This document shows, piece after piece, positions 37,881-46,493 of a stretch of 64,000 nt of DNA. The stretch is from Clostridium moniliforme (GTDB taxonomy: Bacteria; Bacillota; Clostridia; Clostridiales; Clostridiaceae). The DNA is taken from positions 124,001 to 188,000 of the forward strand of contig NZ_JAGGJZ010000004.1 of assembly GCF_017873235.1 (NCBI RefSeq), written 5' to 3'. Each line of letters starts with the position of its first letter. Positions within the stretch are counted from its first letter, which is position 1. Below the pieces are notes generated by a model, which did not search any database, was not told the origin of the DNA, and saw only the letters and a program-made list of their open reading frames with translations. Position numbers and translations under genes: made by a program.

Positions 37881-38933
37881 ATGGATTTGAAGATATTTGA
37901 TAGAAATAAGTATAGATTTTTAAGCCAACCAAATTTGGTAGAAATAAGTGAAGAGGTAAATAAGTTAAGAGCAGAACAAATATCTTCGTTAGAAGAGGAA
38001 CTGTATTCATATAAGGTTTTATTTAAAGATTTGTTTTCAGCTACTCCAACTTATAAAGATAGGAATACAATTTTAAGTATGACTTTTTTTATAATAGAAA
38101 ATGTGGATTTATTAGAATATATACAAGAGAAAAAGAAATTACCACCAAATATATTAGCTAAAAAAACTATGCAGCCAAGAGGTTTTATAGAAAAATGGAA
38201 TGATTATATACTTTCATATGTAATTATATTTTCAAATCCTAATTATAAACTTATACAAGATTATATGAAATTCGAAGAATTTGATGAAGAAAAGGAAGAA
38301 GAAAATAAAGAAATTACAGATATAGTAGAAATTAATTTAGAAAAAGAAAATTCATTAAGGGGATTACTTATAAAAAAGCTTAAGTTTAGTGGTTGTGTTT
38401 TAACTAGTATGGGAGAATTTAAAAAAGTAAAAATTGAATCTAATATGGTTGAAGGAGAAGAAATTAATACAGTACCAAAAAAAAGTTTAAGAGATTATAA
38501 GTTATATATTGCAATTGCAGCAGTTATTCTTATATTAATTGGTGGAGGATTTTTTAGACAATACTATAAAATAGATAGAAGCATTTTAATAAATACAACA
38601 TCACAAATAAAATTAGATGTTAATTCATTTGGTAATGTAGTAAGTTCATATTCACCAACAACTAAGGGTGAAGAAATGCTTAACAATTTAAAAATTAATA
38701 ATAAAAAGATAGATAAGGCTCTTGAAGAAATATTAATTTATTCTAAAGATAATAAAATGATTCCAGATGGAAGAATTATAGTAACTGTTACTGGAAATCC
38801 ATTAAAATATGGAACATTAGAAAAAACAGGAGAGTTTGTATCAAATAATAATATAAATATATTGGTTAATAATGTTGGGAAAGAACAAAAACTATTTAAT
38901 GTAAAACAAAACAAAGAAGAAAAAAGTAAATAA
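37881..38933 (+). CDS. Composite of SigI C-terminal domain and RsgI-type membrane anti-sigma factor
   Basis: A 350-residue single-pass membrane protein. Residues ~30-130 resemble the C-terminal domain of sigma-I factors (FSATPTYKDRN ... KKKLPPNILAKKTMQPRGF ... LSYVIIFSNPNYKLIQDYM). Residues ~156-192 match the RsgI amino-terminal anti-sigma domain (VLTSMGEFKKVKIE), 207-223 form a membrane helix, and 230-330 match the RsgI juxtamembrane region (ILINTTSQIKLDVNSFGNVV). Sigma region 2 is absent, so the SigI part cannot act as a sigma factor by itself. The start at ATG 37881 follows GGGGAG; an earlier ATG at 37848 lacks a site. A decayed SigI-RsgI locus or a self-bound sensor are both possible. Confidence 0.72.
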   Translation: MDLKIFDRNKYRFLSQPNLVEISEEVNKLRAEQISSLEEELYSYKVLFKDLFSATPTYKDRNTILSMTFFIIENVDLLEYIQEKKKLPPNILAKKTMQPRGFIEKWNDYILSYVIIFSNPNYKLIQDYMKFEEFDEEKEEENKEITDIVEINLEKENSLRGLLIKKLKFSGCVLTSMGEFKKVKIESNMVEGEEINTVPKKSLRDYKLYIAIAAVILILIGGGFFRQYYKIDRSILINTTSQIKLDVNSFGNVVSSYSPTTKGEEMLNNLKINNKKIDKALEEILIYSKDNKMIPDGRIIVTVTGNPLKYGTLEKTGEFVSNNNINILVNNVGKEQKLFNVKQNKEEKSK

Positions 38934-38935
38934 TT

Positions 38936-38984
38936 AAAATAGGTATTTATAGCATTTTAAGTGTTATAAGTACCTATTTTTTTT
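38936..38984 (+). terminator. Terminator after the RsgI-like gene
   Basis: AAAATAGGTA (38936-38945) pairs with TACCTATTTT (38971-38980), with inner TTATAGCA/TGTTATAA pairing, then a T run. Confidence 0.85.
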
Positions 38985-39008
38985 ATTAAATTCAAAATAT
39001 TACTAACA

Positions 39009-39226
39009 TAATCCACATGTCCCTGTGGATAAGTTGTTATAAACTTGTTGATATATCTGTAGATAATTTCTTGTATTTTGAAGAATACTATTAAAAAAGT
39101 AGATTTTTCAAAAAAATTTGTTGTAAAAGGTAGGCGGATATATTTTGAAAATTAGATTTTTAAAGACTTTAGCTTTATTGTGGATAATTTTTGTTGCAAT
39201 AAGTTTTGCACATAAGCTGTGGATAA
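39009..39226. promoter_or_regulatory. Cluster of DnaA boxes
   Basis: Three perfect TGTGGATAA sites (reverse of TTATCCACA) lie at 39024-39032, 39179-39187 and 39218-39226. Two one-mismatch sites are TAATCCACA at 39009-39017 and TGTAGATAA at 39058-39066. The first two form an inverted pair seven bases apart. Four point the same way, and two are inside the first codons of the gene at 39145. AT-rich DNA fills the gap. The nearest genes are not dnaA/dnaN, so this is more likely a DnaA-binding cluster than the replication origin. Confidence 0.7.
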
Positions 39227-39861
39227 GTGATATTAAAACTGTAAATGAAAGTGTACTAGTTGAAAATAATCAAATAAATAAAAAAGATAGTTGTATTGAA
39301 ATTGATGTGAGTTATCCTAAAATATCAGGAGAAAAGTTTAATAATATTAATAATGAAATATACAATTGGACTGACAAATGGATTAAAGAAGTTGAAGAAA
39401 ATTTAGAAGACTATAAGAAGAGTGGATATATATGCAATAATAGATATCAGCTTTATTCAAGATATTATTTAACTAAAGAAGGAAATAATATTTTAAGTTT
39501 TTATATAGATTATTATCAGTTTACTGGTGGTGCTCATGGAATTACAACAAGAAAGGCTTATTCTATTGATGAAAATAATGGCAGAGTTTTAAAACTTAAT
39601 GAGTTATTTAAAAAAGGATATAATTATAGACAGATTATTGATGATGAAATTAGAAAAGAGATAAATAAGAATAAAGAAAATTATTTTGAAGATGGGAATT
39701 CTTTTAAAGGAATAGATGATAATACTAAATTTTATATAAATGATGATAATTTAGTTATTTATTATGAACAATATGAAATAGCACCATATGCAGCAGGCAT
39801 TCCAGAGTTTAAGATATCTTTAAATAAGTTTAATGGAAACCTAGTATATGATAAAATCTAA
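39145..39861 (+). CDS. DUF4163/DUF3298 protein, membrane-anchored (RsiV-like extracellular domain)
   Basis: A 238-residue protein with one amino-terminal membrane anchor (about 7-27) and an extracellular part of the DUF4163 plus DUF3298 type: IEIDVSYPKISGEKFNNIN, then YYQFTGGAHGITTRKAYSID and EIAPYAAGIPEFKISL. The same module forms the lysozyme-sensing part of RsiV, but here there is no cytoplasmic anti-sigma segment, so that function is not implied. It starts with TTG 39145 after GGTAGGCGG. DnaA boxes lie in its promoter region and early codons. The ALDH gene follows after 30 bases. Confidence 0.8.
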   Translation: MKIRFLKTLALLWIIFVAISFAHKLWISDIKTVNESVLVENNQINKKDSCIEIDVSYPKISGEKFNNINNEIYNWTDKWIKEVEENLEDYKKSGYICNNRYQLYSRYYLTKEGNNILSFYIDYYQFTGGAHGITTRKAYSIDENNGRVLKLNELFKKGYNYRQIIDDEIRKEINKNKENYFEDGNSFKGIDDNTKFYINDDNLVIYYEQYEIAPYAAGIPEFKISLNKFNGNLVYDKI

Positions 39862-39891
39862 GTAAATAGAAAAACTAGAGGTGAGCAAAAA

Positions 39892-41268
39892 ATGGGGGAA
39901 TTGGATAAGGTATTACAAAAACAAAAAGAATTTTATGGAACAGGAAAAACAAAGGATATTAATTTTAGATTAGATAATTTAAAAAAATTAAAGGAAGTTA
40001 TAAAAAGAAATGAGGAGGATATTCTTGAAGCTTTAAAGATGGATTTAAGTAAGTCTTTTTTTGAAGGATATTCAACAGAAGTTGGCATAGTATATGATGA
40101 AATAAACTATCAACTAAAACATTTAAGAAAGTTTATGAAAAGAGAAAGAGAAAAGAGTTCAATAATTTACTTTCCAAGTAAAACTTATATATATAAAGAA
40201 CCTTATGGAGTAGCTTTAATAATAGGTCCATTTAATTATCCATTTCAACTTATATTAGCTCCTTTGGTTGGAGCAATAGCAGCTGGAAACTGCGTTATAA
40301 TAAAGCCTTCTGAATACTCAATAAATACATCAAAAGTTCTAGAAAAAATATTAAATGAAAACTTTGAAGAAGAATATATAAAGGTTGTTTGTCCAGAAGG
40401 TGGAAAAGAAGTAGTAAGTGAATTATTAACATTAAATTTTGATTATATTTTCTTTACAGGAAGTGTTATGGTAGGAAAAATAGTAATGGAAGCAGCTTCA
40501 AAAAAACTAATTCCAGTAACATTAGAACTTGGAGGGAAAAGTCCTTGTATTATTGATGAAGATGCTAATTTAGAATTAAGTGCAAAGAGAATAATATGGG
40601 GAAAATTATTAAATTCAGGACAAACTTGCGTTGCACCAGATTATTTATTTGTAAATAAAAAAATAAAGGAAAAGTTCTTAAAGCTTTTAGTTAAAGAGAT
40701 TAAAGATCAATATGGAGAAGATATAAAGAAAAATTATGAGTATCCAAGAATTATTAGAGAAAGAGATATTGAAAGATTAAGTGGATATTTAAAAGATGGA
40801 AATATTTATTTTGGTGGAGAATTTAATGTAAAAGAAAAATATATGATGCCAACAATTCTTACAGATGTTAGTGTAGATAGTAAAGTTATGACAGATGAAA
40901 TTTTTGGACCTATATTCCCTGTACTAGAATTTGATGACTTAAAAAATGTTATTAATTTTGTAAATGACAGAGATAAGCCATTAGCTTTATATTATTTTTC
41001 AGAAAGTAAAGAAAAAATAGAATATGTTCTTAATAGCACAACTTCAGGAGGAGTTACAATTAATGATACAGTATTACAAGCTGCATCTAAATATGCTCCC
41101 TTTGGAGGTGTTGGATGTAGTGGAATGGGAGAGTATCATGGAAAGGCAAGTTTTGATACATTTACCCACAGAAAAACTGTTATAAAGAGAGGAACATTTA
41201 TAGAATTTCCACTTAGGTTTGCACCCTTTGGAGATAGAATAAATTTAGTTAGAAAAATTATGAAATAA
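39892..41268 (+). CDS. Aldehyde dehydrogenase, class 3 type
   Basis: A 458-residue NAD(P)-dependent aldehyde dehydrogenase. The cofactor region has FFTGSVMVGKIVMEAASKKL, the general base glutamate is in TLELGGKSP, and the catalytic cysteine in LLNSGQTCVAPDY. The length and the hydrophobic tail (FPLRFAPFGDRINLVRKIM) resemble fatty-aldehyde class 3 enzymes (YwdH/AldX-like). It oxidises a medium or long-chain or aromatic aldehyde to the acid; the exact substrate is not evident. Possibly cotranscribed with the preceding DUF3298 gene. Confidence 0.92.
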   Translation: MGELDKVLQKQKEFYGTGKTKDINFRLDNLKKLKEVIKRNEEDILEALKMDLSKSFFEGYSTEVGIVYDEINYQLKHLRKFMKREREKSSIIYFPSKTYIYKEPYGVALIIGPFNYPFQLILAPLVGAIAAGNCVIIKPSEYSINTSKVLEKILNENFEEEYIKVVCPEGGKEVVSELLTLNFDYIFFTGSVMVGKIVMEAASKKLIPVTLELGGKSPCIIDEDANLELSAKRIIWGKLLNSGQTCVAPDYLFVNKKIKEKFLKLLVKEIKDQYGEDIKKNYEYPRIIRERDIERLSGYLKDGNIYFGGEFNVKEKYMMPTILTDVSVDSKVMTDEIFGPIFPVLEFDDLKNVINFVNDRDKPLALYYFSESKEKIEYVLNSTTSGGVTINDTVLQAASKYAPFGGVGCSGMGEYHGKASFDTFTHRKTVIKRGTFIEFPLRFAPFGDRINLVRKIMK

Positions 41269-41275
41269 TAATTAA

Positions 41276-41307
41276 GGAGGTATATAAAAGTAAATTTATA
41301 TACCTCC
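41276..41307. terminator. Perfect hairpin between aldehyde dehydrogenase and ATPase genes
   Basis: GGAGGTATATAAA (41276-41288) pairs without mismatch with TTTATATACCTCC (41295-41307), 6-base loop. There is no clear T run on either side, so it may be a weak terminator for the two convergent genes. Confidence 0.55.
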
Positions 41308-41347
41308 CATTTATTTAAAATTATTTAGACAGTAGCCTAATTTTTAT

Positions 41348-43987
41348 TTAAGCGTGATGTACTTCTTCTTCCTCTTTAGAATCCTTTGAGAAAGCTTCTT
41401 TAAACACTTTTATACCTTGTATTATAACAGTTGGTAAGAAAGCTAAAAGATAAATTAGTCCCATTTGAGTGTGTGAAAGTTTAGAGACTGCAAATAATCT
41501 TTGTAGTGGTGGTACAAATAATACTAAAGTTAAAAGTACTGCACCAGTTAAAAATGCATATATTGAATATTTATTTGTAGTTAATCCAAGTTTAAATATT
41601 GAAGATTTACTACGACAATTAAATCCGTGGAACAATCTACCTAAGCAAAGAGTTGCAAAAGCCATAGTACTTGCAACAGCAGCACTAGTTTCAAGTCCTA
41701 TATGGAATGCAACTAATGTAAATATTGCAATTATTAAACCTTCAAGACCTATATCAAAAACAAAATCTTTAGTTAAAATAGATTCTTTGCTATCTCTTGG
41801 CTTATCCTTTAAAAGATCTTTAGTAGGTTTTTCTACACCAATTGCAATAGCAGGTAAACTATCAGTTAAAAGATTTATAAATAGTAAGTGTACTGGCATA
41901 AATGGTACTGGAAGTGCCATTAGTGATGCATAAAGAACTGCAATTATTCCAGATGCATTACCAGAAAGTAAAAACTTAATTGAATTTTTTATATTTGCAT
42001 AAACATTTCTTCCATTAGTAACAGCCTTTACTATAGTTGCAAAGTTATCATCTGTAAGTATCATAGATGCAGCATCCTTTGAAACTTCAGTTCCTGTAAT
42101 ACCCATTGCAATACCTATATCAGATTGTTTTAAAGCAGGAGCATCATTAACTCCATCACCTGTCATAGCAACAATTTTACCTTTATTTTGCCAAGCATTA
42201 ACTATTCTAATTTTATGCTCTGGAGAAACTCTTGCATAAACAGCTATGTGTTCAAGCTTTCTATTTAATTCTTCATCACTCATTTTATCAACTTCAAGAC
42301 CAGTAACTGCCATATCTCCATCTTGAAGAATTCCTATTTGTTTAGCAATTGCAGAAGCTGTAATCTTATGGTCACCAGTAATCATAATTGGTTTAATACC
42401 AGCTGATATACAATCTTTAACTGCTTCAGCAGATTCTACTCTTGGAGGATCAATCATTGATATTAATCCTAAGAAAGTATAGTTATTTTCATCATCTAAA
42501 GTTAAATCACGAAGTTCTGGAAGTTCCTTATAGGCAAAAGCTAAAACTCTTAAACCATTTTGAGAAAGTTCCATATTTGTATCTATTATATTTTGTTTAT
42601 CATCTTCAGTTATTTTTCTAACACCTTTTGAAGTTTTAATAGAAGTAACTCTACTTAATAAAACATCAAAAGCACCTTTAGTAAACATTATAGTTTTTCC
42701 ATCAATTTCGTGAACTGTACTCATAAGTTTTCTATCTGAATCAAAAGGAATTTCCTTTAATCTTTTAAATTCATCTCTTATGGCAGTTTCTTTTAAATTG
42801 TATATGTGAGCAAGATTTACTAATGCAACTTCTGTTGGATCACCGATTTCTTGTCCATCTATTGAAGTTGAGTCATTACATAAAACTGCATTATTTAAAA
42901 GATACTGTTCAGCTTCATTTGTTAAATCTAAGCCTTCGGAATTTATTAATTTACCATCAACAAAAATTTGTTTAGTTGTCATTTTATTTTGAGTAAGAGT
43001 ACCAGTTTTATCTGAACAAATTATTGATACAGAACCTAAGCCTTCAACAGCTTTAAGAGATTTAATTATTGCATGTTCCTTAGCCATTTTTTGAGTTCCA
43101 AGGGCTAAAACTATTGTAACTATAGAACTTAAAGCTTCTGGAATTGCAGCAACTGCAAGGGCAACAGCAAACATTAACGCATCAAGTATTGGAGTATTTC
43201 TATATACGCTTAATCCAAAAACAACAACACAAATTAGTAGTATAACAATAGCAAGTTTTTTTGAAAAATCATCTAAACTTATTTGAAGAGGAGTTTTCTT
43301 TTCTTGAGTTTGTTCCATAAGTGTAGCAATTTTACCAAGTTCTGAACTCATACCAGTAGCAGTAACAACAACTAATGCACGTCCATAAGTAACAAGAGAA
43401 CTAGAGAATACCATATTTTTTTGATCTCCTAGTGCAAGTTCATCTTCATTTATTACTTCGTCAGTTTTAGTAATGCTGTCTGATTCACCAGTTAATGCAC
43501 TTTCATTTACTTGAAGAGAAAAGTTTTCAATAATTCTTCCATCAGCAACTACTAAATCTCCAGCTTCAAGAATTAAAATATCTCCAGGAACTACATCTTT
43601 AGAAGGAATTTCAATTTTTGTTCCATTTCTTAAAACTTTAGCATTAGGAGCTGAAAGGGCTTTTAAACTATTTAAAGATTGTTCAGCTTTAACATGTTGT
43701 ACAGTACCAAGTATTGCATTTAAAATTATAACTGCAAATATTACAATAGTGCTTTCTACATTTCCAGTTGCAATAGAAACAATACCAGCAATAATAAGTA
43801 TTATAACTAATAGATCTTTAAACTGTTCAAAAAATACCTCTAGAGTGCTTTTTTTCTTTTTTTCATTTAATATGTTTTCACCAAATTTTTCTCTATAAAG
43901 AGTTACTTCATTATCATTTAAACCATCTTTGGTAGTTCCAAAATTGTGAAGAACATCTTCAATAGATTTGTTAAAAAATTTTTCCAT
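41348..43987 (-). CDS. P-type cation ATPase (P2A), probable Mn2+/Ca2+ exporter
   Basis: An 879-residue P2A ATPase: phosphorylated aspartate in SDKTGTLTQNK (Asp326), actuator motif ALTGES, helix 4 motif AAIPEAL, hinge MTGDGVNDAPALK and about ten membrane helices. By homology it is a calcium pump like Listeria LMCA1. The yybP-ykoY riboswitch just upstream instead points to manganese export, as known for MgtA/YoaB-type pumps under the same switch. ATG 43987 is chosen since GAAAGGAGT lies nine bases before it; a longer reading from 44029 would start inside the terminator region. Confidence 0.92.
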   Translation of the reverse strand: MEKFFNKSIEDVLHNFGTTKDGLNDNEVTLYREKFGENILNEKKKKSTLEVFFEQFKDLLVIILIIAGIVSIATGNVESTIVIFAVIILNAILGTVQHVKAEQSLNSLKALSAPNAKVLRNGTKIEIPSKDVVPGDILILEAGDLVVADGRIIENFSLQVNESALTGESDSITKTDEVINEDELALGDQKNMVFSSSLVTYGRALVVVTATGMSSELGKIATLMEQTQEKKTPLQISLDDFSKKLAIVILLICVVVFGLSVYRNTPILDALMFAVALAVAAIPEALSSIVTIVLALGTQKMAKEHAIIKSLKAVEGLGSVSIICSDKTGTLTQNKMTTKQIFVDGKLINSEGLDLTNEAEQYLLNNAVLCNDSTSIDGQEIGDPTEVALVNLAHIYNLKETAIRDEFKRLKEIPFDSDRKLMSTVHEIDGKTIMFTKGAFDVLLSRVTSIKTSKGVRKITEDDKQNIIDTNMELSQNGLRVLAFAYKELPELRDLTLDDENNYTFLGLISMIDPPRVESAEAVKDCISAGIKPIMITGDHKITASAIAKQIGILQDGDMAVTGLEVDKMSDEELNRKLEHIAVYARVSPEHKIRIVNAWQNKGKIVAMTGDGVNDAPALKQSDIGIAMGITGTEVSKDAASMILTDDNFATIVKAVTNGRNVYANIKNSIKFLLSGNASGIIAVLYASLMALPVPFMPVHLLFINLLTDSLPAIAIGVEKPTKDLLKDKPRDSKESILTKDFVFDIGLEGLIIAIFTLVAFHIGLETSAAVASTMAFATLCLGRLFHGFNCRSKSSIFKLGLTTNKYSIYAFLTGAVLLTLVLFVPPLQRLFAVSKLSHTQMGLIYLLAFLPTVIIQGIKVFKEAFSKDSKEEEEVHHA

Positions 43988-44030
43988 TAAAAAATTACTC
44001 CTTTCAAACAAATTAAATTTTATTATCATA

Positions 44031-44089
44031 ACAAAAAAGACTTTTAATATAAGTTATGATTTAAAAAATCATAATTTATATTAAAAGTC
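44031..44089 (-). terminator. Riboswitch terminator upstream of the P-type ATPase
   Basis: On the minus strand a long stem (44089-44067 with 44061-44039, few mismatches) is followed by TTTTTT. Its first arm contains the bases that form the 3' side of the riboswitch P1, so the two structures exclude each other. Confidence 0.88.
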
Positions 44090-44170
44090 TCGTAACCACT
44101 AGGGTATATAACACCAGGCATAATATATACCGAGAATGTTGATGTTATATTTAACACTACTCCCTCTTAA
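44081..44170 (-). promoter_or_regulatory. yybP-ykoY (Mn2+) riboswitch
   Basis: The minus-strand leader has GAGGGAGTAG near its 5' end, ACATCAACATTCTCGG, a middle GCCTGGTG, and ACGAGACTTTTAA at its 3' end, the yybP-ykoY pattern. P1 pairs TTAAGAG (44170-44164) with CTTTTAA (44087-44081), one G-T pair. Because this 3' strand also begins the terminator stem, ligand binding should prevent termination and switch the ATPase on, as for known Mn2+ switches. Confidence 0.85.
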
Positions 44171-44190
44171 GGTATTAAGTTATTATACTT

Positions 44191-44219
44191 AGCATAAATC
44201 TATATACTAAAAATGTCAA
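44191..44219 (-). promoter_or_regulatory. Promoter of the riboswitch-ATPase unit
   Basis: TTGACA (44219-44214), 17 bases, TATGCT (44196-44191), placed just before the riboswitch. Confidence 0.6.
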
Positions 44220-44412
44220 TAGGATATATAATAAATTATTTTATATTTATTATGTATTTAAGAAATTGATAAAATAATCAAAAAATAAAAATAAAATATG
44301 AATATTTTAAAGAAATATTAAAATATTAAACAATAAATTAAACAGTATGTAAATAGTTTTATTGTTATAATTTATTAGAGTGTGTTTAATAAATTAAGGG
44401 GAGTGTAGAAAA

Positions 44413-45090
44413 ATGAAAATACTTGCAGTAGATGATGAATTTAGTATTTTAAGATTACTAAAAATTACTTTAGAAGTTGAAGGGTATGAAGTATTTTTAG
44501 CAAAAAATGCAGTTTGTGCATTAGATACAATAATAAAGGATTCACCAGATATAATAATTTTAGATGCCATGCTTCCAGATATAGATGGTTTTAATCTTAT
44601 ACATAAAATAAAAAAGATAAAAGATATTCCAATAATTATGCTAACAGCAAAAAGTAATATAAGTGATAAGCTTTTAGGACTACAATTAGGAGCAGATGAT
44701 TATATAACTAAACCATTTAATAGTACAGAGCTTCTTTTAAGAATAAATGTAATAAAGAAACGTTTATTTAACATTGAGAAAAATTTTGAAAAAGAGATAC
44801 TAAATTTAGGTAAAATAAAATTATTTTTAAAAGAAAAAAAAGTTTTAATAGATAAGGAACCAATTGAACTAACTTATAAAGAATTTCAGGTATTAACTTA
44901 TTTATGTGAAAATCGTGGAAAGGTGTTTTCAAGAGATGAACTTTTAACTAAAGTTTGGGGATATGATTTTGAAGGAACAACAAGGGCAGTTGATATGTTA
45001 ATACAAAGACTTAGGAAAAAACTTGGATCTTGTCAAGGATACATTAAAACTATATATGGATTAGGATATAAGATAGATGAATTTGAATAA
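44413..45090 (+). CDS. OmpR-family response regulator
   Basis: A 225-residue two-domain regulator. The receiver carries the acidic pair in VDDEF, the phosphorylated Asp51 in IIILDAMLPDIDGF, and the KPF lysine. The carboxy domain is a winged helix (IELTYKEFQVLTYLCENRGKVFSRDELLTKVWG, RAVDMLIQRLRKKL). It overlaps the kinase gene by 14 bases and heads a unit with a kinase, an accessory protein, a solute-binding protein and an organophosphate antiporter, which it probably controls. Confidence 0.94.
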   Translation: MKILAVDDEFSILRLLKITLEVEGYEVFLAKNAVCALDTIIKDSPDIIILDAMLPDIDGFNLIHKIKKIKDIPIIMLTAKSNISDKLLGLQLGADDYITKPFNSTELLLRINVIKKRLFNIEKNFEKEILNLGKIKLFLKEKKVLIDKEPIELTYKEFQVLTYLCENRGKVFSRDELLTKVWGYDFEGTTRAVDMLIQRLRKKLGSCQGYIKTIYGLGYKIDEFE

Positions 45091-46474
45091 AATTAAATTA
45101 AATATAAAGAGTAAAATTATTATAACAAGCATTTTTATTCTTTTTCCTATAATTGTTTTTATATGTATAATAACATTTAAAATATTAACTGCAAATCTAT
45201 TAAATAGTTCCATAAATTCACTTATTGCAGAAAGTAAATCAGCTCAAATATACATTCAAAATATAATTAATGAAAATAAGGATTCTAATATTAATACTAT
45301 TATTGATGATTATGGTCCATATATATGCAATGAGCTTAAAGAGAGATTTAATGTTAGAGTTCAATTTTTTAATGAATACCAAAAATTAATATATGATACT
45401 ACATCAGATAAGGATATATTAAGATATTATAAAGATATAGATGAAGCAACTAATGGAAATAAGGCTTATATAACAAAGAATATAGATGGAGTTCCATACA
45501 TATTTATTTCTTCACCAATATTTTATAAAAATAAAGTTTGTGGAGTAGTAAGGTTTGTTTTTAAGGATATATCAACTTATACAATAGTAAGGAAGGCCTT
45601 TTATATTGTATTTATTGTTGCATTATTTTTTATGATATTAGGTATAATTTTATTCTATATGTTTGCAAAAAGACTTACAAAACCATTAATTAAGCTTACT
45701 GATTATTCTCAAAGGATTTCTAATGGAAATTATGATGAAAAGGTACTGATAAATAGTGGAGATGAAGTAGAAGTACTTGCAAATGCCTTTAATGAAATGA
45801 GTGAAAATATAAATATATATATAAAAGAAATAAAGAAGTCTTACAAAAATCAGAAGGAATTTTTTGATAATATATCTCATGAATTTAAAACACCTTTAAC
45901 TTCAATAATTGGTTTTTCAGATGTTATGCCAAAATTAAATGACAAAGAACAAATAGATGAAAGTTCGTATTTTATAAAACAAGAGGGAGAGAGGCTTTTA
46001 GATTTAGTAAATGAAATATTAGCTATTGCAAAAAGTGAAAAGGATTCTTTTCAAATTACAAATGAATTCATTAATTTAAATAAAATAGTTAGTGAATGTA
46101 TTTCTATATTGCAGCATAGGTTAGATAAATATCATATAATTGTTGAAAATAATTGTATTACTCATTTTGTTTATGGAGATTACAATAAAACAAAGCAGGT
46201 TTTTTTAAATGTATTAGATAATGCTATAAAATATAGTGGTTGTGAAATATTAACAATTAATTCTTTTAAGTATGAGGATAGATTTGAAATACAAATAAAA
46301 GATGATGGAATTGGATTTGATACAAAAAATCCAATTAGTGAAACAAGTACAGGATTTGGACTAAAAATATGCAAAGATATAATGAAAAATCAACATGGAA
46401 CATTTGAAATTGAGAGTGAATTATATTCAGGTACAACCTGTACAATAATTTTTTATAAGTACTCTTCTAATTAA
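45077..46474 (+). CDS. Membrane sensor histidine kinase
   Basis: A 465-residue kinase with two membrane helices (about 15-37 and 172-195) enclosing a ~135-residue extracellular sensor. A HAMP domain (TKPLIKLTDYSQRISNGNYD), the phosphoacceptor histidine in DNISHEFKTPLTSIIGFSD and an ATPase domain (NVLDNAIKYS, DDGIGFD, STGFGLKICKDIM) follow. It is the partner of the overlapping response regulator. The downstream genes suggest that it senses, perhaps via the solute-binding protein, an external phosphorylated metabolite; this is inference from layout. Confidence 0.92.
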   Translation: MNLNKIKLNIKSKIIITSIFILFPIIVFICIITFKILTANLLNSSINSLIAESKSAQIYIQNIINENKDSNINTIIDDYGPYICNELKERFNVRVQFFNEYQKLIYDTTSDKDILRYYKDIDEATNGNKAYITKNIDGVPYIFISSPIFYKNKVCGVVRFVFKDISTYTIVRKAFYIVFIVALFFMILGIILFYMFAKRLTKPLIKLTDYSQRISNGNYDEKVLINSGDEVEVLANAFNEMSENINIYIKEIKKSYKNQKEFFDNISHEFKTPLTSIIGFSDVMPKLNDKEQIDESSYFIKQEGERLLDLVNEILAIAKSEKDSFQITNEFINLNKIVSECISILQHRLDKYHIIVENNCITHFVYGDYNKTKQVFLNVLDNAIKYSGCEILTINSFKYEDRFEIQIKDDGIGFDTKNPISETSTGFGLKICKDIMKNQHGTFEIESELYSGTTCTIIFYKYSSN

Positions 46475-46493
46475 TATATGAAAGGATATTCAA

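Noticed and set aside
39009..39226. DnaA-box cluster as the replication origin
   Set aside because: No dnaA, dnaN, recF or gyrase genes and no typical DNA-unwinding element arrangement are nearby; a secondary DnaA cluster is the safer reading.
39145..39861. RsiV-type anti-sigma factor
   Set aside because: Only the extracellular DUF4163/DUF3298 part is present; there is no cytoplasmic anti-sigma segment and no adjacent ECF sigma gene.
41276..41307. Perfect hairpin with GGAGG considered as a regulatory RNA
   Set aside because: It lies between two convergent genes with no start codon nearby; a weak terminator is simpler.
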